Source of the DNA: Deltaproteobacteria bacterium
GTDB taxonomy: Bacteria; UBA10199; SBBF01
DNA: 22,438 nucleotides
Reading direction: 5' to 3'
Assembly: GCA_016207765.1 (NCBI GenBank)
Contig: JACQOY010000063.1
Coordinates: 1-22,438, forward strand
This document shows, piece by piece, positions 14,360 through 22,400 of this stretch. How positions within the stretch are numbered: position 1 is the first letter of the stretch; each line of letters opens with the position of its first letter. The notes below the pieces were generated by a model that made no database searches, was not told the DNA's origin, and saw only the letters and a list, made by a program, of their open reading frames with translations. The translations under genes and the position numbers were made by a program.

Positions 14360-16225
14360 ATGCTACTCAACCGGCCAACCGAATACCGCCGCAGGCCCGC
14401 CCGAACCGTCTGGATCGGTCAGGTGGCGGTGGGGGGAAACTACCCGATCCGCGTCCAGTCGATGACGACCTCGGACACCAAGGATACGACAAGCCTCATC
14501 CCGGAAATTGAGGGGCTGGTCGGCGCCGGTTGTGAAATCGTCCGGGTGACGGTGCCGACGCAGGCCGACTGCGACAACCTGCCAAACATCCGCGCCGAGT
14601 TGAAAAAAAGAAAAATCAAGGTCCCGCTGGTGGCCGACATCCATTTCACCCCGACCATCGCCATGCAGGTGGTCCCCTTTGTGGAAAAGGTGCGGGTCAA
14701 TCCCGGAAACTTTGTCGACAAAAAACTTTTCAAGGTTTTCGAATACACCGATGACCAGTACACGGCGGAGTTGAGCCGCATCCGCGAAAAATTCGTCCCG
14801 CTGGTTCTCAAATGCCGGGAACACGATGTGGCCATGCGCATTGGGACCAACCACGGCTCGCTCTCCGACCGGATCATGAACCGCTACGGCGACACGCCGG
14901 AGGGGATGGTGGAATCGGCGCTGGAGTTTGTGCGGATTTGCGAAGAACTCGATTACCGCAATCTGGTCCTTTCGATGAAAGCCTCGAATGTCCAGGTGAT
15001 GACCGCGGCCTATCGCCTGTTGGACGAACGGATGAAAAAAGAGGGAATGAGTTATCCGTTCCATCTCGGAGTAACCGAGGCGGGGTTCGGCGACGAGGGG
15101 CGGATCAAATCGGCCATCGGGATCGGCACCCTTTTGGAAGACGGCATCGGCGACACCATTCGGGTTTCGCTGACGGAGGATTCGATTCACGAGGTGCCGG
15201 TGGCGTATCAGTTGGTGCAGAAATATAATGCGCGGCATGCGTTTTCTTCAGACCAGGGACCAGGGACCAGGGACCAGGGACCAAAGGCTTTAGGTCACGG
15301 GTCACGGGTCACGGGTCACGGGTCACGGGTCGAATACCGCCGCCGTTCCACCCGACGAATCATGGTCGGCCCCGTGCCTCACGGTGGGAATGAACCGGTG
15401 CGGGTGTGGGTGTCGGTTCCATTGGGTCAAATCAAAAAGTTTGCCAAGGAATACGAAACTTATCGCCAATCTCCTGAGGGGAAAAATCTCCCGCTTGAAG
15501 GGATCGAAGTCATCGATGACGGCCCCGTCAATGACGGTTCAGGGAAAGCCATTCCCTCTTTTGAAGACATCCCGGCCCTCTTTCAGGCTGAGAATCCCCT
15601 CCTGCCGGTAAACTCCCTTGAGAACCAAAATCATTCCGACCCGGTTATGCTCCGCTACCAGCCGGAATCCCTTGACGATCCGCTTTTGAGCCCTTCCATC
15701 GTACTGGGGGCTCTCCTCCTGGACGGCTTGGGGGATGCAATTTGTCTCCCTTTGGATGCTTGTTCTGCAATGCCTGTGCAATCTGTGAAAAAGTCGGCGG
15801 ATGGTTCAGTGTTTCACTTGGACCCTTTGGCCGGCGGCCCTGCCGCCAATTCTTCGCTTTCCGAAACGATGAAACTCGCATACAATATTTTACAAGGGGC
15901 GCGTCTTCGGATTTCCAAGACCGAATACATCGCCTGCCCCTCCTGTGGTCGGACGCAGTTTGACCTCCAATCAACCACCCGCAGGATCCAAGAAATCACC
16001 TCGCATCTTAAGGGGGTGAAAATCGCCGTCATGGGGTGTATAGTAAATGGACCCGGCGAAATGGCTGATGCCGATTTCGGCTACGTGGGGACTGGATCGA
16101 AAAAAATCAGTCTTTATGTCGGAAAGGAATGTGTTGAACGAAATATCCCCGAAGAAGAGGCGGTTTCCCGCCTGTTGGCCCTTATCAAAAAACACAACCG
16201 CTGGAGCGATGCGTCCCATAACTAA
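14360..16225 (+). CDS. ispG: (E)-4-hydroxy-3-methylbut-2-enyl-diphosphate synthase, long three-domain form
   Basis: Penultimate enzyme of the MEP isoprenoid pathway, reducing MEcPP to HMBPP with a [4Fe-4S] cluster. At 621 residues it is the long form (A barrel, A* domain, B domain) known from plants, chlamydiae and some other bacteria. Domain A spans ~8-290 (EYRRRPARTVWIGQVAVGGN onward). A second, related block EYRRRSTRRIMVGPVPHGGN begins the A* domain at 325, an internal repeat that is still visible as the identical 12-mer GAATACCGCCGC in the DNA. The B domain carries cluster ligands C526, C529 (CPSC), C560 and E567 (GCIVNGPGE). Between A and A* (residues ~297-324) lie two heptanucleotide arrays in frame. 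The stop overlaps the L,D-transpeptidase start by 17 bp. No strong SD precedes 14360. Confidence 0.95.
   Translation: MLLNRPTEYRRRPARTVWIGQVAVGGNYPIRVQSMTTSDTKDTTSLIPEIEGLVGAGCEIVRVTVPTQADCDNLPNIRAELKKRKIKVPLVADIHFTPTIAMQVVPFVEKVRVNPGNFVDKKLFKVFEYTDDQYTAELSRIREKFVPLVLKCREHDVAMRIGTNHGSLSDRIMNRYGDTPEGMVESALEFVRICEELDYRNLVLSMKASNVQVMTAAYRLLDERMKKEGMSYPFHLGVTEAGFGDEGRIKSAIGIGTLLEDGIGDTIRVSLTEDSIHEVPVAYQLVQKYNARHAFSSDQGPGTRDQGPKALGHGSRVTGHGSRVEYRRRSTRRIMVGPVPHGGNEPVRVWVSVPLGQIKKFAKEYETYRQSPEGKNLPLEGIEVIDDGPVNDGSGKAIPSFEDIPALFQAENPLLPVNSLENQNHSDPVMLRYQPESLDDPLLSPSIVLGALLLDGLGDAICLPLDACSAMPVQSVKKSADGSVFHLDPLAGGPAANSSLSETMKLAYNILQGARLRISKTEYIACPSCGRTQFDLQSTTRRIQEITSHLKGVKIAVMGCIVNGPGEMADADFGYVGTGSKKISLYVGKECVERNIPEEEAVSRLLALIKKHNRWSDASHN
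15251..15283 (+). repeat. Heptanucleotide tandem array 1 inside ispG (GACCAGG x4.7)
   Basis: Four perfect direct copies of GACCAGG followed by GACCA. With a period of 7 each added or lost unit would shift the reading frame by one base. It encodes part of the A-A* linker, beginning DQGPGTRDQGP. Confidence 0.97.
15293..15331 (+). repeat. Heptanucleotide tandem array 2 inside ispG (GGTCACG x5.6)
   Basis: Five perfect copies of GGTCACG followed by GGTC, ending immediately before the GAATACCGCCGC that opens the A* domain. It is 9 bases from array 1 and has the same period, encoding the linker GHGSRVTGHGSRV. Confidence 0.97.
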
Positions 16226-17171
16226 AATAATCCTGAATACCAAAGAGTGCGAGGGACGGGTGACGCTGGAGGGAGGGCTCCCGACCGAGCCGCAGTCCCG
16301 CAATGGGACGAGGACGGGCGGGAGACCCGCAGGCGGCAGGACCCGTCCCTACTGCTTGGTTCTTTTTGTAATATTTTTTTTCTTATGGGTGATAAGTTGC
16401 GGCGGCGCGCCGAAGAAGCCCCCCGTTCCGGTCACCATCCTAAACCAACAAACCGTCGACGAGATGAAAAAGGAAAAGGGGTACTGGATCGAGGTGCAGG
16501 TGCCACAGAGGAAGCTGGTGCTCGCCAAGGGAGATCACATCATCAAAACTTTCCCCGTGGCGGTGGGAATGCCGAGCTACCCAAGCCCCATCGGGAAAAA
16601 AAGCATCAGCCGCGTGGTTTGGAACCCCTGGTGGCATCCGCCAAAGGGGAGTGATTGGGTGGAAGATCCTGCATCAGTCCCTCCACGTGATGCCAAAAAC
16701 CCGCTGGGTGAAATCAAGATGCCGCTGGGGAAGAGTTATCTGATTCACGGCACCCGCGCCGTTCAATCGATCGGCCAATGGGCCTCACACGGCTGTATCC
16801 GGATGCTTTTCGAGGATCTTTTCGGTTTGGTCCAGCTGTTGATGACCGAGTACTCCAAAACCTCCGCCATCGAGGCAATGGAAAAGGCCAACAAAAATCC
16901 TCAGACGGAATTCGAGACCCGCCTCAATTGGGACGTGCCGGTGGTTTTCAATTACGATCTGGTGGCTATCTACGACGGGTATATCCTGATCGCCCCCGAT
17001 CTTTACAAAAGGCAAAAAAACTTCACCGACTTTGTCGCCGAAACCATCAAGCCGCATCTGAAAAAGAAACAGGAGCCGAATCTGAAGAAGATCACGGAAC
17101 TCTTGAGGGTGTTCAAAAACCAGACAGTGATGGTGCCGCTTCACAGCCTTGTCAACGAATTGGATTCTTAA
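16209..17171 (+). CDS. L,D-transpeptidase (YkuD-type) lipoprotein with repeat-disrupted signal region
   Basis: Catalyses L,D cross-links in peptidoglycan or attachment of proteins to it. The YkuD catalytic block is YLIHGTRAVQSIGQWASHGCIRM, in which C196 is the nucleophile and the SHGC histidine its partner. EVQVPQRKLVLAKGDHIIKTFPVAVG is the typical opening strand pair. A hydrophobic stretch (LVLFVIFFFLWVISCGGAP) ends in a good lipobox V-I-S-C with Cys at residue 64. That is too deep for a normal lipoprotein signal; the excess equals the ~33 codons of the element at 16252-16350, which separates MRPITKIILNTKE from the hydrophobic core. A TTG at 16356 could be an alternative start after the element. 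The ATG lies inside the end of ispG (17-bp overlap), implying coupling. The C-terminal ~100 residues have no recognised domain. Confidence 0.9.
   Translation: MRPITKIILNTKECEGRVTLEGGLPTEPQSRNGTRTGGRPAGGRTRPYCLVLFVIFFFLWVISCGGAPKKPPVPVTILNQQTVDEMKKEKGYWIEVQVPQRKLVLAKGDHIIKTFPVAVGMPSYPSPIGKKSISRVVWNPWWHPPKGSDWVEDPASVPPRDAKNPLGEIKMPLGKSYLIHGTRAVQSIGQWASHGCIRMLFEDLFGLVQLLMTEYSKTSAIEAMEKANKNPQTEFETRLNWDVPVVFNYDLVAIYDGYILIAPDLYKRQKNFTDFVAETIKPHLKKKQEPNLKKITELLRVFKNQTVMVPLHSLVNELDS
16252..16350 (+). repeat. Cloverleaf-like dispersed element, copy B, at the start of the L,D-transpeptidase gene
   Basis: A perfect 10-bp terminal inverted repeat, AGGGACGGGT and ACCCGTCCCT, encloses three potential hairpins: GGGAG-GG-CTCCC, GTCCC-GCAAT-GGGAC, and GCGGG-AGA-CCCGC. 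Copy B is 99 bp and is read in the sense direction of its host gene, in contrast to copy A. The arms are compensated relative to copy A (GGGACGGGT/ACCCGTCCC against GAACGGGT/ACCCGTTC). Confidence 0.9.
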
Positions 17172-17941
17172 TCCTTAAAAACCCCCTTTTGTTTTTTCAA
17201 CGACATCACCCAATCAAAAACCGAATCGGGGATCACCCGCATGATTCGAACCAGCAAAGCGATCTGCCAGGGAAAGAGATACCGCGCTTTTTTCCGGCGG
17301 ATAGCGCGACTGATTTTTCTGGCGGCCGTTTCGGGGGAAAGGAGAAAAGGCATATAAGGATTCTTTTTGGTCATCGGTGTGGCGATATAGCCGGGATGGA
17401 TGGAAGTGACGGCAATGCCCAAGGGCTTAAGATCGATACGGATCGACTCCAAATAAGTGGTCAGCGCGCTTTTGCTGGTGCAGTACCCCGATGACGCCGG
17501 CAGACCGCGAAAACCGGCCACACTGGAGATGCCGACCAAATGGCCGGCTCCCTGTTTCAGCATGGCCTCCTTGGCCAGTTCCAGCGAATGGATCGCCCCC
17601 ATCACATTCACTTCGAGAATTTTTTTGATGTCGGGCCAGTTGTTCTTCCAGGCGGGGGTTGGATAGCCGATTCCGGCGTTGGCGATCATCAAGTCAAGAC
17701 GTCCCAGTTTGCCGATCAGATCCTTCATCGCCGCTTCCAGATCGGATTCGTTGGTTGTATCGGCAGGCGCTACAAAAACCTTGCCATCCGGGTAACGTCC
17801 GGAGATTTCGTCCTTGAGCGCCAGGAGCAGATCTTCCCTGCGGGCGGTCAAACCGAGGTCGTACCCTTCACGGGCAAGGACAAGGCTCAAATCTCTTCCG
17901 ATTCCCGTGGAGGCTCCGGTGATAATGGCGGCAGGTGACAT
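17168..17941 (-). CDS. Short-chain dehydrogenase/reductase (SDR)
   Basis: A 257-residue classical SDR. TGASTGIG (8-15) is the nucleotide-binding TGxxxGxG; Arg in LTARRED after strand 2 suggests NADP preference. IANAGIG is the NAG motif, GISSVAG holds the catalytic Ser, and the Y153-x3-K157 pair lies in GYCTSKSAL. After the core, the C-terminus has a basic/hydrophobic helix (RRKKARYLFPWQIALLVRIMRVIPDSVFDWVM) typical of membrane-associated SDRs that act on lipids or sterol-like substrates. Substrate unknown. The start at 17941 is supported by GAGGAAGAG just upstream; the frame is open to 18019 but that extension lacks family character. The stop codon overlaps that of the convergent L,D-transpeptidase by 2 bp (TTAA). 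Confidence 0.92.
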   Translation of the reverse strand: MSPAAIITGASTGIGRDLSLVLAREGYDLGLTARREDLLLALKDEISGRYPDGKVFVAPADTTNESDLEAAMKDLIGKLGRLDLMIANAGIGYPTPAWKNNWPDIKKILEVNVMGAIHSLELAKEAMLKQGAGHLVGISSVAGFRGLPASSGYCTSKSALTTYLESIRIDLKPLGIAVTSIHPGYIATPMTKKNPYMPFLLSPETAARKISRAIRRKKARYLFPWQIALLVRIMRVIPDSVFDWVMSLKKQKGVFKD

Positions 17942-18091
17942 AGACTCTTCCTCGGCAACTTTACGCGAATTGCCTCTTGACAAATTTTGCTTCTTATCAG
18001 AATTAGCTTTGCTGTACAATCTTGCAAGGTCTTGGAGTGTGAATTACGTGCGACTCGTGGTGTCTCGTCGCAGGACAAAACATACAAAAAT

Positions 18092-18325
18092 ATGCCAAAC
18101 AAAGAAGACAAGGTCAAAGACAACGTTACGGGGGGATGGTATGTCGACAGTCAGTGCATCGACTGCGACCTCTGCCGGACCACCGCCCCCGCCAACTTCA
18201 AGCAAAATCCGGACGAAGGTTACTCGTTCGTCTATAAACAGCCTGAAAATGACGAAGAGGCCAAACTCTGTCAGCAAGCGATGGAAGAATGCCCTGTTGA
18301 GGCTATCGGAAGTGACGCGGCATAG
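18092..18325 (+). CDS. Single-cluster [4Fe-4S] ferredoxin
   Basis: A 77-residue acidic electron carrier. C22-x2-C25-x2-C28 (CIDCDLC) and C67 in ECPVEAI are the four cluster ligands; the C-P pair after the last cysteine is typical. An extra C60 is placed where some single-cluster ferredoxins keep a remnant of the lost second cluster (as a disulfide half or free thiol). The central loop is NFKQNPDEGYSFVYKQPENDEEA, a pattern seen in short stand-alone ferredoxins. The gene ends in TAG, diverges from the SDR gene and lies 284 bp upstream of nrdJ; a role in electron supply to neighbouring enzymes (for instance the Fe-S enzyme IspG) is possible but not shown. The start at 18092 gives MPNKEDKVKDN; no good SD. 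Confidence 0.9.
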   Translation: MPNKEDKVKDNVTGGWYVDSQCIDCDLCRTTAPANFKQNPDEGYSFVYKQPENDEEAKLCQQAMEECPVEAIGSDAA

Positions 18326-18487
18326 AACCACCTGATATTATTAGTTGAATTTTTTGACACCCTGCATCATCCCGATTTCTTTGCATTTTCTCTGAATTTT
18401 TTTTCTTTTGTTTTTCAAGACGTTAATCAAAATCGTAAAAAATTTCTTGATGACCCCAAAGGATTGTGGTTCAATGCCAGAAGATAT

Positions 18488-18503
18488 ACAATATATAGTG
18501 GTT
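18488..18503 (+). promoter_or_regulatory. NrdR-box-like site upstream of nrdJ
   Basis: ATACAATATATAGTGG matches the published NrdR-box consensus acaCwAtATaTwGtgt at 14 of 16 positions as I recall it. It overlaps a possible -10 (TATACA, 18487-18492, with TTGTGG 17 bp upstream), as expected for a repressor. A second, weak match (ACATTAATCTTAGACT, 18508-18523) starts 20 bp, about two helical turns, downstream. No nrdR gene is in the window. The surrounding 284-bp gap (18326-18609) is AT-rich and otherwise holds no recognisable gene, riboswitch or terminator. Confidence 0.65.
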
Positions 18504-18609
18504 TTACATTAATCTTAGACTAATTTTCCAGACATTTTAACCATTTTTGTCAAAAGGTTGGGTTTTGGCCTTTTTGAGGTCTTATTGTCTCTAAATTGGG
18601 GGGGAATCG

Positions 18610-21600
18610 ATGAAAATCAACCGTTATTTCACGAAAAAGGGGGAATCTCCTTACAAAGGGATCAAATTTGTCACTCGCCGGTCGGAAGTCAAGAACCCCG
18701 ACGGCTCGGTGGTTTTTCACATGGATAATGTTTTGGTTCCCGAGAGCTGGTCTCAGGTAGCCACCGATGTGTTGGCGCAGAAATATTTTCGCAAGACCGG
18801 CGTGCCGCAGGAATCAGGGGTAGTCAGCGCTACTGGTGGCACCGGCCCTGCCGGCGCCACCGGTGCTGCCGGCGCCACCGGTGCTACCGGTTCGGAGAAT
18901 GATTGTCGTCAGGTTTTTCACCGGTTGGCCGGTTGTTGGCGCGACTGGGGGGAAAAACATGGTTATTTCGATACGACTGACGATGCCCAAACCTTCTATG
19001 ATGAAATCTGCGCGATGCTCGCCCGTCAGATGGGGGCCCCGAACTCCCCCCAGTGGTTCAACACCGGTCTTCATTACGCCTATGGCCTGAAGGGGCCAAG
19101 CCAGGGGCACTACTACGTCGATCCCAAAACCGAAAAAGTGGAAAAATCCAAAAGCGCCTATGAGCGTCCCCAGCCACATGCTTGTTTTATTCAGTCGGTA
19201 ACGGACGATTTGGTGAATGATGGAGGGATCATGGACCTCTGGACCAAGGAGGCCCGCCTTTTCAAATACGGCTCCGGGACCGGCTCGAATTTTTCGGCCT
19301 TGCGCGGGCGCGGTGAACGGCTCTCCGGCGGCGGGCGTTCTTCCGGCCTGATGAGTTTCCTGCAAATCGGCGATCGGGCCGCCGGCGCCATCAAATCGGG
19401 GGGGACAACGCGACGGGCCGCAAAGATGGTGGTGGTCGACATCGATCATCCCGATATCGAGGAGTACATCAACTGGAAGGTGATCGAGGAACAAAAGGTC
19501 GCCTCGCTCGTCTCCGGTTCGCGCCTTCTGCAAAAATATCTGAATCAAATCATTCGGGCGTGCCATGGTGAAAAGGAAAAAGAAGATGAGCGATTTGATA
19601 TAAAGAAAAATTCCTCGCTAAAAGAGGCGGTCCGTCAGGCCCTCCTCCACGAGGTGCCGCGGAATTACATCGACCGGGTCATCCATTATGCCCGTCAGGG
19701 GTACACCTCCATTTTGTTCCGCGACTACAACACCGACTGGACCTCCGAGGCTTACCAGACCGTTTCGGGGCAGAATTCCAACAACTCGGTCCGGGTGACC
19801 AACAATTTCATGCAGGCGGTCATCGATGACGGCGAATGGAAGCTCATCAACCGCACCGATCGCCAGGCGGCGAAAGTTCTCAAGGCCCGCAAGTTGTGGG
19901 AGGACATTTCGTATGCGGCCTGGGCCTCGGCCGATCCCGGCATCCAGTACGACACGACGATCAACGAATGGCACACCTGCCCCAATGGCGGGCGGATCAC
20001 CGCATCCAATCCCTGCTCGGAATACATGTTCCTGGACGACACCGCCTGCAATCTCGCCTCGCTCAACCTCATGACCTTCTACAACAAGGAGAAGGAAGAG
20101 TTCGATATTGAAGGCTACCGGCATGCCATTCGCGTCTGGACCATCATCCTGGAAATTTCTGTCCTGATGGCCCAGTTTCCCGGAAGGGAAATCGCCCGAA
20201 TGACGCATGAGTACCGCACCCTCGGATTGGGTTATGCAAATCTCGGAGCGCTCTTGATGGTTCAGGGAATTCCCTATGACAGTCCCAAGGGTAAGGCCAT
20301 TGCGGGGGCCCTTACCGCCATCTTGAGCGGCGAGGCGTATGCCACATCGGCCGAGATGGCCAAAGAACTTGGCGCCTTTCCCAAATTCGGGGAAAACCGC
20401 GAGGCGATGCTCAGGGTGATTCGGAACCATCGCCGAGCGGCCGGCAGGGCCGGTGCCACCACCGGTGCTACCGACGCCATCCATGCCGCCTCCGAACAGT
20501 ACGAGGGGCTTACCATTACGCCTGTGGGGATCAATCCGGACGAATGCCCGGTTGATCTTCTGGCCTCCGCCTGTGCCTCGTGGGACCGGGCGTTGAAGGA
20601 GGGGGAGAAGCATGGCTATCGCAATGCGCAAGTAACCGTCATCGCCCCCACCGGCACCATCGGGCTGGTGATGGACTGCGACACCACGGGCATCGAGCCC
20701 GATTTTGCCCTCGTGAAATTCAAGAAACTGGCGGGAGGGGGTTATTTCAAAATCATCAACGAAAGCGTTCCTCCGGCGCTCAAGCGTCTCGGTTACACCG
20801 CGGGGCAGATCGACGAAATCGTTCAATATTGCCGCGGCACCGGGACGCTTCGGGGCGCCCCCTTTATCAACCACGAGACCTTGAAGGCCAAAGGCTTTTC
20901 CGATGACGCCCTTTTGAAGCTTGAAAACCAGCTTCTCCAGACCTTCGACATCACCTTTGCCTTCAACAAATGGACTCTGGGGGAGGAATTTTTGAAGGAC
21001 ACCCTGAAAATTCCGGCGGAGGTTTACAATTCCCCGGTTTTCAATCTGCTGAAGGAAATCGGCTTCACCGACGCCGAAATCACGAAGGCCAACGATTTTT
21101 GCTGCGGCACGATGACTATTGAAGGAGCCCCGCATTTAAAATCGGCGCATTATCCCGTCTTCGATTGCGCCAACAAGTGCGGCAAGTACGGCACCCGTTC
21201 CATCAAGACCGACGCCCACATCGAAATGATGGCGGCGGCGCAACCTTTTATCTCCGGCGCCATTTCAAAAACCATCAACATGCCGCACAACGCCTCGATC
21301 GAGGATGTAAAATCCGCCTACCTCAAATCGTGGCGGCTCTGCCTGAAGGCCAATGCCCTCTATCGCGACGGTTCCAAACTTTCCCAGCCGCTCAACAGCG
21401 TGGCCCAAGAACTCTATGAGGACTTGGGGCAGGTGGCGGCTGAAGGAGATGGCGTTCCAGCCGGAAAACCTTCCATTTCGCAGGTGGTGGAAAAGGTGGT
21501 CTACCGGTATCTGGCCAAACGAAGAACCCTTCCGAACCGCCGCGGCGGTTATACGCAAAAGGCGGAAATCGGCGGGCACAAGATGTATTTGCGAACCGGC

Positions 21601-22293
21601 GAGTTTGAAGACGGAAGCCTCGGTGAAATTTTCCTCGATATGCACAAGGAAGGGGCCGCCTTTAGAAGCCTGATGAACTGTTTCGCCATCGCCATTTCGG
21701 TCGGGCTTCAGTACGGCGTTCCGCTGGAGGAATTCGTCGAGGCCTTCACCTTCACCCGGTTTGAGCCCAACGGCATTGTGAAGGGGCATGACAACATCAA
21801 GATGGCCACCTCAGTGATTGATTACATCTTCCGTGAATTGGCGATGAACTACCTCGGCCGGTATGACCTCGTTCACATCCACCCGGAGGATCTGCGGAAT
21901 ACCTCGGTGCGGAAGCATGAGTCCGAGGAAGAATACAAAGAAGAGGAAGTGGTCTCTGTTCGCAAAGTTCCGGTCGCCGAGGTCTCCGCTGACGGTCTGC
22001 AGACGGTTTCCAGCGAGGTGTATGTCCCAGTACCTGAAATCCAAAAAGCCCCGCCAGCCCCCAAATCGAACGGAAATGGCAACGGCCACGCGCACGAGGA
22101 AGAAAACCCCTCGATGCCCTCCCCCTATAAGACCGCCCTCAGGGCGTTTGATGCCGCCGCCGATCGTCTCCGGGTTGCGCGCCTCAAAGGGTACGAGGGG
22201 GATCCCTGTCCGGAGTGCGGCCAACTCACCCTCCTTCGCAACGGGAGTTGCCTGAAATGCGACAGTTGCGGGGCGACGACGGGGTGTTCGTAA
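18610..22293 (+). CDS. nrdJ: Adenosylcobalamin-dependent (class II) ribonucleoside-diphosphate reductase
   Basis: Reduces ribonucleotides to deoxyribonucleotides using B12 and a thiyl radical, independent of oxygen. 1227 residues. [11 protein letters not shown] and PHACFIQSV (C192) open the barrel, [13 protein letters not shown] follows. N467-P-C469-S-E471 is the NPCSE active-site loop, with C480 eleven residues on as the redox partner pattern of class II enzymes. [20 protein letters not shown] is the substrate-phosphate loop. The C-terminus has the zinc-ribbon/swinging-arm type cluster CPEC...CLKCDSC...C (C1200-C1226). A Pro/Lys-rich linker ([20 protein letters not shown]) precedes it. Two Gly-Ala-Thr repeats are inserted, at residues ~73-95 and ~435-450. 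G-rich GGGGGGGAA precedes the ATG. Probably repressed by NrdR via the site at 18488. Confidence 0.97.
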   Translation: MKINRYFTKKGESPYKGIKFVTRRSEVKNPDGSVVFHMDNVLVPESWSQVATDVLAQKYFRKTGVPQESGVVSATGGTGPAGATGAAGATGATGSENDCRQVFHRLAGCWRDWGEKHGYFDTTDDAQTFYDEICAMLARQMGAPNSPQWFNTGLHYAYGLKGPSQGHYYVDPKTEKVEKSKSAYERPQPHACFIQSVTDDLVNDGGIMDLWTKEARLFKYGSGTGSNFSALRGRGERLSGGGRSSGLMSFLQIGDRAAGAIKSGGTTRRAAKMVVVDIDHPDIEEYINWKVIEEQKVASLVSGSRLLQKYLNQIIRACHGEKEKEDERFDIKKNSSLKEAVRQALLHEVPRNYIDRVIHYARQGYTSILFRDYNTDWTSEAYQTVSGQNSNNSVRVTNNFMQAVIDDGEWKLINRTDRQAAKVLKARKLWEDISYAAWASADPGIQYDTTINEWHTCPNGGRITASNPCSEYMFLDDTACNLASLNLMTFYNKEKEEFDIEGYRHAIRVWTIILEISVLMAQFPGREIARMTHEYRTLGLGYANLGALLMVQGIPYDSPKGKAIAGALTAILSGEAYATSAEMAKELGAFPKFGENREAMLRVIRNHRRAAGRAGATTGATDAIHAASEQYEGLTITPVGINPDECPVDLLASACASWDRALKEGEKHGYRNAQVTVIAPTGTIGLVMDCDTTGIEPDFALVKFKKLAGGGYFKIINESVPPALKRLGYTAGQIDEIVQYCRGTGTLRGAPFINHETLKAKGFSDDALLKLENQLLQTFDITFAFNKWTLGEEFLKDTLKIPAEVYNSPVFNLLKEIGFTDAEITKANDFCCGTMTIEGAPHLKSAHYPVFDCANKCGKYGTRSIKTDAHIEMMAAAQPFISGAISKTINMPHNASIEDVKSAYLKSWRLCLKANALYRDGSKLSQPLNSVAQELYEDLGQVAAEGDGVPAGKPSISQVVEKVVYRYLAKRRTLPNRRGGYTQKAEIGGHKMYLRTGEFEDGSLGEIFLDMHKEGAAFRSLMNCFAIAISVGLQYGVPLEEFVEAFTFTRFEPNGIVKGHDNIKMATSVIDYIFRELAMNYLGRYDLVHIHPEDLRNTSVRKHESEEEYKEEEVVSVRKVPVAEVSADGLQTVSSEVYVPVPEIQKAPPAPKSNGNGNGHAHEEENPSMPSPYKTALRAFDAAADRLRVARLKGYEGDPCPECGQLTLLRNGSCLKCDSCGATTGCS
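18850..18885 (+). repeat. 18-bp tandem duplication inside nrdJ encoding AGATGA
   Basis: Two perfect copies of GCCGGCGCCACCGGTGCT, followed by ACCGGTT and preceded by related GGCACCGGCCCT. The unit is itself a string of palindromes (GCCGGC, GGCGCC, ACCGGT). The tract encodes Gly/Ala/Thr only, in a surface-loop position where relatives vary. Confidence 0.95.
20449..20472 (+). repeat. Second Gly-Ala-Thr coding repeat in nrdJ
   Basis: GCCGGTGCCACCACCGGTGCTACC encodes AGATTGAT and shares ACCGGTGCTACCG with the tract ending at 18892. It lies between NHRRAA and [10 protein letters not shown], where I expect a short loop in relatives. Confidence 0.75.
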
Positions 22294-22301
22294 AAAAACG
22301 T

Positions 22302-22330
22302 TTGTCTTTATCCCCCTTCGCGTTTACAAT
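22302..22330 (+). promoter_or_regulatory. Predicted sigma-70 promoter of the gene starting at 22401
   Basis: TTGTCT (22302-22307), 17-bp spacer, TACAAT (22325-22330): four and five matches to consensus at ideal spacing. It begins 8 bp after the nrdJ stop, so the next gene can be transcribed independently, with a leader of about 65 bases. Confidence 0.65.
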
Positions 22331-22344
22331 TTCCCCCCATAGGG

Positions 22345-22372
22345 GCATCCGCCGCGCGGTATTGGCGGACGC
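22345..22372 (+). other. Stable hairpin in the leader of the last gene
   Basis: GCATCCGCC (22345-22353) pairs with GGCGGACGC (22364-22372), one mismatch, 10-base loop; a smaller CCCC-ATA-GGGG hairpin precedes it. No T run follows, so it is not a typical terminator. TAGGGGC at its left edge hints at a decayed member of the palindrome family. Confidence 0.5.
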
Positions 22373-22400
22373 GTTTCCATTCATCATAAAGGAGAAATCA

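Noticed and set aside
15251..15331. Tandem arrays in ispG as a CRISPR
   Set aside because: Units are 7 bp with no spacers; they are simple tandem repeats within a coding frame.
18326..18609. Cobalamin riboswitch ahead of the B12-dependent reductase
   Set aside because: No B12-box-like core was found; the region is AT-rich and better explained by promoter and NrdR-type site.
19618..21135. A 505-codon minus-strand open frame inside nrdJ
   Set aside because: Antisense shadow of the strongly supported nrdJ; no family character and no RBS.
18610..22293. Intein or homing endonuclease within the large NrdJ
   Set aside because: No splicing-junction Cys...HN motifs or LAGLIDADG block were seen; the length is normal for this NrdJ type with small GAT inserts.
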